NCBI GenBank assembly: GCA_964006375.1 | Contig: OZ023264.1 | Location: forward strand, 16,812,225 to 16,876,224 | Direction: 5' to 3' | DNA from: Tillus elongatus | Taxonomy: Eukaryota; Arthropoda; Insecta; Coleoptera; Cleridae | DNA length: 64,000 nt | Shown here: positions 56,333 through 64,000 of the stretch, one piece after another | How positions within the stretch are numbered: the first letter of the stretch is position 1 | How the letters are laid out: the number at the start of each line of letters is the position of its first letter | Translations under genes and position numbers: made by a program | The notes under the pieces: model-generated | What the model saw: the letters and a program-made list of their open reading frames with translations, nothing else | What the model was told of the DNA's origin: nothing | Databases searched by the model: none

Positions 56333-57690
56333 TTGTTCGCCGGCAATTCTACTCTCAACCCACTTCCAAATGTTCAACCACCAACAGTCCCCAATGTCGC
56401 GCATAAAATGACGGATATCATTTTCAAAACTAAAAAGGCACGAAAGATGCTCTCTTCTCTTAATACCAGGAAAGCTTCTGGCCGTGACGAGATCCCAGCA
56501 ATTGTTCTCAAAAATTGCGCACCAGAACCTGCTCCTGTCCTGACTCGTCTGTTTCAGACATCTTACAATAGAGGCATATTCCCTAGCAACTGGAAAACTG
56601 CTCGAGTACAACCCGTCCCCAAGAAAGGATTCAAAGCGGTTCCTAGCAACTACAGGCCTATTTCTCTCCTTTCAGTCATCTCTAAAGTGATGGAAAAGTA
56701 TATAAACACCGAATTACTAAAATTTCTTGGAAAACACAGCCTAATCCACGACAGGCAGTATGGATTGCGTCAGCGCAGATCAGCTGCCGACCTTCTTTCC
56801 TTTGTTACCCATTCTTGGAACAAGTCAATGGAACTACACGGTGAATCCCAGATTGTCGCTCTATACATGTCCAAAGCATTCGACCAGGTCTGGCACGCAG
56901 CGCTGCTTAGTAAACTTCCGGCCTATGGCCTACCACCAAAACTCTGTACCTGGACAGAAAACTTCCTCTCCAACCGGAGCATTTCTGTTGTCGTAGAAGG
57001 CCATTCCTCTAAACTATATCCAACTAATGCAGGAGTTCCTTAAGGTTCAGCTTTAGCCCCTACTTTGTTTCTTCTCCACATCAATCACCTCCTCTCTAGC
57101 ACATCCAACCCAGTTCACAGTTACGCGGACGACATCACCCTCCACTCAAATATACAATATTCTAGGCCTGTATCTTTAGCCCAATTAGATGAGGCTCGCA
57201 GACTCATGGAGGGTTCTGTCTCCGTGGATCTCCAAATAATATTAGACTGGGGAAGTAGAAATCTTGTACAATTCAACCCCACCAAAACCTAGTCTTGCTT
57301 TTTTTCTCATAAGAGATACACCAGCACTAGACCCATCACAATGAATAACCAAATTATTCAAAGTAATGAGTCCTTTTCACTTGTTGGCATTTCTGTGGAT
57401 CGAAATCTGAATTGGCTAGAACATGTCACATTAATTTCAGAAGCGGCCGCTAAGAAATTAGGTTTCCTCTTCCGGGCTCGCAAATACTTTTCACCAGCTA
57501 ATCTCTATACCTTATATACTTCACAAATAAGACCAAACCTCGGATACTGCTCCCACATCTGGGGTGCCGCTGCCACTTCTACACTCGCTATCCTGGAGTC
57601 CAGTCAGAAGAAAGCTATACGTGTCATCGGTGACCCTACTCGCACCCAAATGCTGCCAGCCGATTGCCCACCGACGTGCTGTTTTTGACC
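56333..57690 (+). pseudogene. LINE-E reverse transcriptase, copy 4
   Basis: 236 open codons (56333-57043): GRDEIPAIVLKN, ARVQPVPKKGFKAVPSNYRPISLLSVISKVMEK, QYGLRQRRSAADL, AFDQVWHAALLSKLPAYG. The frame ends at TAA 57041-57043, where copies 2 and 3 have CAA (Gln of GVPQGS). After the stop, 57065-57292 carries SYADDITLHSN with the catalytic YADD intact (57122-57133). 57341-57688 covers the thumb (LVGISVDRNLNWLEHV, RPNLGYCSHIWGAA). Only this copy retains YADD. Confidence 0.9.
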
Positions 57691-57699
57691 TCTCTCTCT

Positions 57700-58014
57700 T
57701 TTATAGATATCTGCACGGGCACTGCTCTTCCATAGTTCCTCCACCTGCTGCCCCCAAGAGATCTACCAGGGGAACAGAGCGAATGCACCCTTTTACTGTC
57801 CAGGTCACCAGACATAGAATATCTTGTTAAGCCCGCTCTTTTGTCCCGATGACTTCCAAGTTGTGTAATTCCTTGCAGGCACATGGTTTTCCTTCTCCCA
57901 CGAACCTCCAAACCTTCAAGTCCAGAATTAACAAGTTGCCTCTTTCCTCCTTGTCGACACCCACGGTACGATAGTATTTAGGCTGTATGCTCTCATGGTG
58001 TGTTGTTGAAATTA
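57700..58014 (+). pseudogene. LINE-E C-terminal tail, copy 4
   Basis: HPFTVQVTRHRISC...LFCPDDFQVV-type sequence, frame-shifted relative to copy 2, followed by the shared 3' UTR. The CTCTCTCTTTTATAGATATCTGC segment at 57690-57712 is the empty site for the ACE inserted in copy 2. Confidence 0.8.
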
Positions 58015-58971
58015 AAAAAAATACTTTCATTTTGCGTACCTATCGTTACAACATTTTCTGGTCTTCATTTTAATGAAATCATAATATATTTATAATATTC
58101 GTCAGCTGACAGTTTTCTGTTTACGTGCGAAAAATCGAGGCAAATTGCATTAACTCTCATTTTGATACTGCACTTTATACCGACAATAAAATATCGCACT
58201 TGTTACCTGCAAATACCGCACACTTACGATGCGTGGTACGTCCCAGACTCTCATCATCGTTCATCGTACTTAAGTGATTAAAATTTCGTAGGGTTCCACG
58301 AACCCCTTTCTGTAGGATAAACTTTGTCTGTATACGATGTTGTTTATATTTAATCGACTATAAATTTCTTTAAAAGACGCAAGATACCAGTTTTTATGCA
58401 AGCCTTTAGGACATTATTGTGCACACATAATAGACAAAATCAAACAATTTCACACCATCTATATCCCTAGCGGAAAAGATTTGGTCATAATTCACTGCTA
58501 TCAAGAGCTGTAATCTTTGATTCAAAATTACGAATCGATATCAAGAAGGAGCAGTGAATGGGAAGCGCCATCAACCAAACTTGAAGAGATGCTATCCGAT
58601 GATTAGTGTCCCGGATGAGGGCAAGTCGCATTATCACTTTCTCTTTCCACAGTTCCGGCCCAAGGGATCGTTCACTCCTCTAATGTATTTGTTCTGTAAA
58701 TTTACAGTTATAGTTGACGAGCAAATCGACGTTGATACTACTGGCCCAGATTTTAGGTTGACTTTATTACGTCCAGAAATATTCCAGAGTATTCAATCTT
58801 TTAAATGCCTGGAAAAATCAAGGGCACTAAATCAACGAATTTTTATTAATAAATGGCTTTGATTACAAAAATGAAGTTATTAGATACTTATTGGATTATG
58901 CAAAAACCTACCAACCCACAATTTTATGAAATTGAACCAAGAATACTATTATAACTGGTAGAAACAGTTTT
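58015..58971. other. No recognisable feature
   Basis: Includes a 102-codon open frame (58554-58862, MNGKRHQPNLKRCYPMIS...) with no domain I recognise. No repeat shared with the rest of the window. Confidence 0.5.
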
Positions 58972-59095
58972 AGTGAATTTTCTTTAAAAAAATTAACTAA
59001 CGACGAGATCCCGACTTTTGGATTTTGAAACAATTTTTCAAATGAGCGCTAATTAGCCCCCCTAGAACACATATCTGGGGTCAGTTTCAATTTTA

Positions 59096-59099
<4 letters not shown>
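58972..59099 (+). mobile_element. ACE 5' part (host of the terminal nested cluster)
   Basis: After CAGTTTT: AGTGAATTTTCTTTAAAAAAATTAACT, then CGACGAGATCCCGAC, CAAATGAGCGCTAATTAG, CCCCCTAGAACACATATCTGGGG and TCAGTTTCAATTTT. An ACE body appears only at 63596, beyond the inserts. Confidence 0.85.

Positions 59100-59178
<79 letters not shown>
59100..59178. repeat. (AT)n array
   Basis: About 79 bp of TA dinucleotides before the ribozyme-bearing repeat. Confidence 0.97.
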
Positions 59179-59181
<3 letters not shown>

Positions 59182-59195
59182 AGAAAGGCTTAAGG
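59179..59195 (-). repeat. Short inverted piece of the retrozyme-like unit
   Basis: AAGGAGAAAGGCTTAAGGG is the inverse of CCCTTAAACCTTTCTCCTT at 59431 and 59736. The 37-kb locus has the same junction, but with a much longer inverted arm. Confidence 0.7.
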
Positions 59196-59362
59196 GCTCC
59201 GGATGTTCACGCAGGTGATTTCTTTGCCTCCGTAGCTTTTTTGGTTGTTTCCCTCGGATTGAGGGTCTTCCAAATGTTGCTGCAATTGTGCACTGGTTGC
59301 CTGTTGGGACTCCGTATATTTTTCCATCTTCATCCGGAGTGTTACCATCTTCACCTGGCTAT

Positions 59363-59407
59363 ACCGTACTGATGATGACTAATTAGCCTGAAACACATGT
59401 TTGCGGT
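59363..59407 (+). ncRNA. Type I hammerhead ribozyme motif, unit 1
   Basis: Stem I is ACCGTA (59363-59368) with TGCGGT (59402-59407): five Watson-Crick pairs and one G-U. Core CTGATGA is 59369-59375. Stem II is TGACTAATTAGCCT with loop AATT, but one A-C mismatch where the 37-kb copy has G-C. GAAA is 59390-59393. Stem III is a short CACATG. The U16.1/H17 positions are TT, predicting cleavage between 59401 and 59402. U at the cleavage site is permitted but usually slow. Confidence 0.75.
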
Positions 59408-59667
59408 TGTCTCCTTGCGGCTTTGCCCTTAAACCTTTCTCCTTGTATAGTTCATAAATGCCGTGTTATCAATCCTGTTTTAGTTAATATAACTTCCTGG
59501 GCTCCGGATGTTCACGCAGGTGATTTCTTTGCCTCAGTAGCTTTTTTGGTTGTTTCCCTCGGATTGAGGGTCTTCCAAATGTTGCTGCAATTGTGCACTG
59601 GTTGCCTGTTGGGACTCCGTATATTTTTCCATCTTCATCCAGAGTGTTACCATCTTCACCTGGCTAT

Positions 59668-59712
59668 ACCGTACTGATGATGACTAATTAGCCTGAAACA
59701 CATGTTTGCGGT
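59668..59712 (+). ncRNA. Type I hammerhead ribozyme motif, unit 2
   Basis: Identical layout 305 bp downstream: ACCGTA 59668-59673, CTGATGA 59674-59680, GAAA 59695-59698, CACATG 59699-59704, TT, TGCGGT 59707-59712. Predicted cleavage between 59706 and 59707. Cleavage at both motifs would release a 305-nt RNA. Confidence 0.75.
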
Positions 59713-59788
59713 TGTCTCCTTGCGGCTTTGCCCTTAAACCTTTCTCCTTGTATAGTTCATAAATGCCGTGTTATCAATCATGTTTTAG

Positions 59789-59794
<6 letters not shown>

Positions 59795-59880
<86 letters not shown>
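59795..59880. repeat. (AT)n array
   Basis: About 86 bp of TA dinucleotides between the retrozyme-like dimer and a DD41D remnant. Confidence 0.97.
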
Positions 59881-59883
<3 letters not shown>

Positions 59884-60447
59884 TTCCACGTGCACAAATG
59901 CACCCACTGATAGAACATCGAAAAATAAGTGGGGGTCTGTAGATAAACATGTGTCCTCCGATGGTTCATTACGGAGATACAACCCCTCAAAAGGGTGCCT
60001 TGAATATTTAAATTGCATTTAAATATTTTTTTGGTCATAACTTCCAAATGCCTCATTTTATTTTGATGAAATCTTAATTTTAAAAGTTGTTTTCTAGGGG
60101 GTGGGGGTGGTTTTTCACTCTCAACTTTTTTGGGGGTGGATATTTGAAACTCTGGACACAGGCATTGAATTCTACTTATAAAACTAAATAAAAAAAGGTA
60201 TAATTAGTAAATTACAATAAAATGCACCGTTTGGGAGTTATTTGATTTAGAATATTTTGGCTAAAAGACCAATTATGGTAATTTTTTTCGGCCAACTGCA
60301 TGCGAAATTAGTTTTATAGAGAATTAAGGGATGAAAGTAAAAATAGCGCATACCAGAAAACCACCATATTTGTAAATAAAAAATAATAATTTCAAGACAC
60401 ACACAGCGTTGTTTTATGGGACTATTCGTATTAATGACATTATTCAA

Positions 60448-60467
60448 ATAATAATAATAATAATAAC

Positions 60468-60498
<31 letters not shown>
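60448..60498. repeat. (AAT)n microsatellite
   Basis: About 16 ATA units with one ACA interruption. Confidence 0.95.
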
Positions 60499-60500
<2 letters not shown>

Positions 60501-60653
60501 CACATTTCTAAGTTAACGATAATTGATACCATCAATAACAAACAACAAAATAACGGAATTTGAATTCGTTTATAATACATGCCTAAAATGACCACGCTCT
60601 ATTTGAATATATGCAGTACACCTCCAAAACAAAGATTGGTAAGCTCTAAATAT

Positions 60654-61130
60654 TTATCCATTATCTTCATTTACTTGATTTAGAGCTGCATGCATTCTTT
60701 GAATAAGCTCTTCTCTGGTGTTAACCACTTCTGCATAAAGCAGTTGCTTCAAGTGGCCCCATAAAAAGAAGTCAAGTGGTGTGAGATCTGGTGATCTCGG
60801 TGGCCATGAACTAGGACCACGTTGACATATCCACCTGTGACGATACCGGGAAATCAACCAATCCGTTACAAGTCTCCCACTATGTGGGAGTGCACCATCT
60901 TGCATGAAATACATATTCCCTCTTAGGTCTAGCGGCAAGTCCTAACATATCCGGCGGTCCGTTGTCTAAAAATGCGATATGTCGCTGCATTTACATTTCC
61001 TTAAAATTCGCAAGTCCCTATGATATTACGGTCGCTAATGCTGACCCAAACATTGACTGAATATCGTTCTTGAAACCCTACTTTCCCTGATTACATGACG
61101 ATTGTCGATGGACCAAAAATGATAATTTCT
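60654..61130 (-). pseudogene. DD41D transposase fragment, family F
   Basis: The minus-strand frame 60654-60938: RGNMYFMQDGALPHSGRLVT carries the second catalytic Asp. SSWPPRSPDLTPLDFFLWGH carries the third, 41 residues after it. A helical YAEVVNTREELIQRMHAAL tail follows, ending early (NEDNG, stop). Upstream frames to about 61130 hold eroded coding sequence. The first Asp and DNA-binding domain are missing. Confidence 0.85.
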
Positions 61131-61154
61131 GAAGTTGTTTATACCGCTTTTTGT

Positions 61155-61295
<141 letters not shown>

Positions 61296-62095
61296 GGTGT
61301 TACAAAATAGTGGGCCAATCCGCTAACCACGGATTCCCGGGACGAAAATTTTATGACTTTTCTTATAACATTTTTCTTCTGGGGGCCCCGTTTTCGAAAT
61401 ACAAAGTGTTGAAGTTGAACTTGAAAAATAGTTTTTCATTTCTAATTTTTATGTTTATGAAGTTATCTCCATGAAATTTTGCACGTAGCCTTATTTCAGA
61501 ACTAGACGCCATCTGTGTAGATGAGGAGAAAAAAATCAAATCCCAAGGGGGGTACAGGGGGGGGTGGAACAAGTATTGACCCTCTAAACTTTTTTGTGCG
61601 CACGCCAATGGTTTCAAAACAAATGGCTTTTGTTAGACAAAATAATTTTATAACTTTTATTTCTCGAGTTTAATTTTGATAAAACAACTAGTTTATGAGT
61701 TATTGTAAGTTGTATGGTCGGACCCAAACAGGCGAGAAAAAACCGACGAAACTTTTTTCATTTATAATTTTTATGTTTTTGAAGTTATCTTCATGAAATT
61801 TTGCATGTGGTCTTATTTCATAACTGGACGCTATCTGTGTAGATGAGGAGACAAAATTCAAATCCCAAGGGGGGTACAGGGGGTGGAACAAGTATTGACC
61901 CTCTAAACTTTTTTGTGCGCACGCCAATGGTTTCAAAACAAATGACTTTTGTTAGACAAAATAATGTTATAGCTTTTGTTTTTCTAGTTGAATTTTGAGA
62001 AAACGACTAGTTTATGAGTTATTGTTGTATGTTCGGACCCAAACAGATCAGAAAGAACCTACGAAACGTTATCTCTATGAAATATAACATGTAGT

Positions 62096-62320
62096 TCCCC
62101 CGACCTCAACCCCTTAGATTTTAGTTTCTGGGGATATATGAAAGAATTTGTGTACAGGGTGCCTATACTCGATGGAGAACATCTGCGGGAACGAATCCTA
62201 CAAGGCGCAGAGGAATACCGTATGAAACCAGACATTTTCAAAAAAATTCGGTTTTCTCTTATCAAAAGAGCCCGCCTGTGCATCCAAGAGGATGGTAGCT
62301 ATATTGAGCATTTAATTTAA
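62096..62320 (+). pseudogene. Transposase C-terminal remnant of element G
   Basis: 74 in-frame codons starting exactly at the arm boundary: SPDLNPLDFSFWGYMKEFVY (third catalytic Asp in NPLD), RERILQGAEEYRMKPDIFKK and LCIQEDGSYIEHLI, ending TAA at 62318-62320. The C-terminal (F/I)EHL signature matches families A, B and D. The first two catalytic Asp and the DNA-binding domain are deleted. Confidence 0.88.
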
Positions 62321-62740
62321 TTATAAATTTATTTCTATAACATCGCTTTACTTGCCATTTTTCCTTATTTTTAGTTTAGTTTTCATGTTAATACTAGACT
62401 GACAGTTTAAGTTTAATACAAGTTATACTTATAAAACGGTTTTGATGACTTCTAATTACATATGTGTGAAACAAGTATGTATGTATTCAAGCAGCAATAT
62501 TTAAGGCAATGGAATGAGCTACAATTTCTTTGTATTACATTCTTTATTCTGATTGCAAAAAAGTAAAAGTAAAAGTAAAAAAAATTCCAAATTTTTTAAA
62601 TTTGTTGAGACACGTCACCGGCGTTGAAGAACGCAAATAACCTACGATATTAGTTTGTATTAGACCACCGGCGCCCGAATAAATAATGTAGGGCTGTGAT
62701 TTTTCTTATTCACGCAGATGTCGTCTAGTCGTGGTATAAG
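62321..62740. other. Non-coding middle of element G
   Basis: Non-coding sequence between the transposase stop and the right arm; nothing further recognised. Confidence 0.5.
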
Positions 62741-63544
62741 ACTACATGTTATATTTCATGGAGATAACGTTTTGTAGGTTCTTTCTCACCTGTTTGGGTC
62801 CGACCATATAATTTACAATAACTCATAAGCTAGTCGTTTTCCCAAAATTCAACCAGAGAAACAAAAGTTATAAAATTATTTTGTCTAACAAAAATCATTT
62901 GTTTTGAAACCATTGGCGTGCGCACAAAAAAGTTTAGAGGATCAATACTTGTTCCACCCCCCCTGTACCCCCCTTGGGATTTGATTTTTTTCTCCTCATC
63001 TACACAGATGGCGTCTAGTTCTGAAATAGGGCTACGTGCAAAATTTCATGGAGATAACTTCATAAACATAAAAATTATAAATAAAAAAAGTTTCGTCGGT
63101 TTTTTCTCGCCTGTTTGGGTCCGACCATACAACTTACAATAACTCATAAACTAGTTGTTTTATCAAAATTAAACTAGAGAAACAAAAGTTATAAAATTAT
63201 TTTGTCTAACAAAAGCCATTTGTTTTGAAACCATTGGCGTGCGCACAAAAAAGTTTAGAGGGTCTATACTTGGTCCACCCCCCTGTAAACCCCTTGGGAT
63301 TTGATTTTTTTCTCCTCATCTACACAGATGGCGTCTAGTTCTGAAATAACGCTACGTGCAAAATTTCATGGAGATAACTTCATAAACGTAAAAATTAGAA
63401 ATGAAAAATTATTTTTCAAGTTCAACTTCAACACTCTGTATTTCGAAAACGGGGCCCCCAGAAGAAAAATGTTATAAGGAAAGTCATAAAATTTTCGTCT
63501 CGGGGATCCGTGGTTAGCGGGTTGGCCCACTATTTTGTAACACC

Positions 63545-63547
<3 letters not shown>

Positions 63548-63596
<49 letters not shown>
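63548..63596. repeat. (AT)n array
   Basis: About 48 bp of TA dinucleotides following the element terminus. Confidence 0.97.
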
Positions 63597-63598
<2 letters not shown>

Positions 63599-64000
63599 TT
63601 GTGTATCACAGATAATTAAAAATAATGGGCAGATTTTGATCAAATTTGTTTAGTACCTTCCTTTTGCAAGTGGCTTAAATAAGTTCGTTAGCAAGGAAAA
63701 TCGGCCCAGGTTTTGCCGGAATATTTTGCGTTTTCTTTCGGAAAAAAATTATCTCCGAAAATAACAAAGCAACAGCAACATAAATTTAATACGCATGTTT
63801 ATATTATAAATAGTAAACGACGTACCAAAATTTAGGAATGTAAGTTAAAAGATAAAAAAGTTATGGGCAGTTAAAGGAAACAAATTTGGAGTTTTCCTCA
63901 AAACGTCAAAGTTGCGATTTGAAACGTCAGAATTGGCAATATTTAGGCAAAGAACCTGAAGCAAATACGGATTATGAAAATAAACTGTTGCAAGAAGAGT
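63597..64000 (+). mobile_element. Long-form ACE body running off the window
   Basis: GTATCACAGATAATTAAAAATAATGGGC, CAAGTGGCTTAAATAAGTTCG, GGAAAATCGGCCCAGG and CAAAACGTCAAAGTTGCGATTTG match the 34.2-kb body closely. It is probably the other half of the ACE whose 5' end is at 58972. The 3' end lies beyond 64000. Confidence 0.82.

Larger units (their letters stand above)
54978..58014 (+). mobile_element. LINE-E copy 4, full length
   Basis: GGCAGGTGGTAGTGGAATTTTCC at the 5' end to GTGTGTTGTTGAAATT at the 3' end, about 3.04 kb. The 5' end coincides with that of copy 2, supporting full length. It has a single ORF with endonuclease, RT and a conserved C-terminal tail, without RNase H. This fits CR1/L2/Jockey-like LINEs; the exact clade needs a phylogeny. 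Confidence 0.9.
59196..59799 (+). mobile_element. Retrozyme-like tandem dimer: two 305-bp units with hammerhead motifs
   Basis: GCTCCGGATGTTCACGCAGG begins at 59196 and again at 59501, and the two units are nearly identical, so the period is 305 bp. Each contains one complete-looking type I hammerhead motif at the same position and no ORF of note. Tandem non-coding units of a few hundred bp with one hammerhead each are what has been described for retrozymes, which spread through self-cleaved, circularised RNA. The dimer lies between two AT arrays inside an ACE. Confidence 0.85.

Noticed and set aside
58554..58862. 102-codon open frame as a possible small host gene.
   Set aside because: No recognisable domain, no neighbouring exons or regulatory signs; could be chance.
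59196..59799. CRISPR-like or satellite interpretation of the 305-bp tandem repeat.
   Set aside because: Only two long units without short spacers; eukaryotic context. A simple satellite does not explain the ribozyme stems and dispersed copies.

Overview
This window looks like intergenic, transposon-packed nuclear DNA from an arthropod, most likely an insect. It is AT-rich and I can defend no host gene with an intact reading frame. Nearly everything recognisable is a mobile element or its remains: Tc1/mariner-type transposons of the DD41D (rosa-like) kind, a hAT element, several non-LTR retrotransposon lineages, a Ty3/Gypsy scrap, a tRNA-derived SINE and more than twenty (AT)n arrays. The arthropod call rests on element types and base composition; no host gene allows a closer call.

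The backbone of the window is one non-autonomous family, here called ACE (AT-core element). A full copy starts with an AGTGAATTTT...AAAATTCACT hairpin and runs through about 100 bp of conserved sequence ending near GGGTCAGTTTCAATTTT. A long (AT)n array follows, then a conserved body (ATAACTCAAAAAATAAT...), and it ends in a short hairpin, AACGCACTTGCTGCGTCC, next to a T-run. The copy at 43862-44387 sits inside a LINE whose uninterrupted homologue is at 57700, so its ends are fixed by an empty-site comparison. Copies or pieces occur at about 3.1, 4.1, 4.8, 12.2, 14.2, 15.3, 16.9, 24.2/25.5, 33.9, 37.1-40.35, 43.9, 45.5, 46.1-47.9, 59.0 and 63.6 kb, and AT-less relatives at 2.7, 19.9, 21.1 and 33.6 kb.

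Layout. 0-6 kb: LINE tail, DD41D transposon inside an ACE 3' module, ACE copies. 6.2-9.5 kb: RNase H-bearing LINE split by a hAT element with a perfect 8-bp target duplication. 10.5-11.4 kb: R1-like LINE fragment. 13.8-19.9 kb: duplicated unknown segment, SINE, ACE copies, TA-flanked MITE, Gypsy fragment. 22-23.5 kb: LINE with an apparent restriction-like endonuclease tail. 24.2-28.4 kb: LINE inside an ACE AT array, then an RT plus RNase H LINE. 29.5-33.3 kb: three Tc1/mariner transposases side by side. 33.9-40.5 kb: large ACE nest. 41-44.7 kb: LINE-E copy 2. 45.5-47.9 kb: ACE copies. 47.9-55 kb: Tx1/L1-like LINE broken by LINE-E copy 3 and by a DD40/41D transposon. 55-58 kb: LINE-E copy 4. 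59-64 kb: an ACE AT array holding a tandem ribozyme repeat, a DD41D remnant and a transposon with 800-bp inverted repeats.

Two observations stand out. First, a 305-bp unit is tandemly duplicated at 59196-59799, and each unit carries a type I hammerhead ribozyme motif (stem I, CUGAUGA, stem II, GAAA, short palindromic stem III, UU cleavage site). A related inverted pair lies at 37315-37650. This is the architecture reported for metazoan retrozymes. Second, the ACE (AT)n arrays repeatedly contain other elements, mostly TA-targeting transposons, as if the arrays were insertion sinks.
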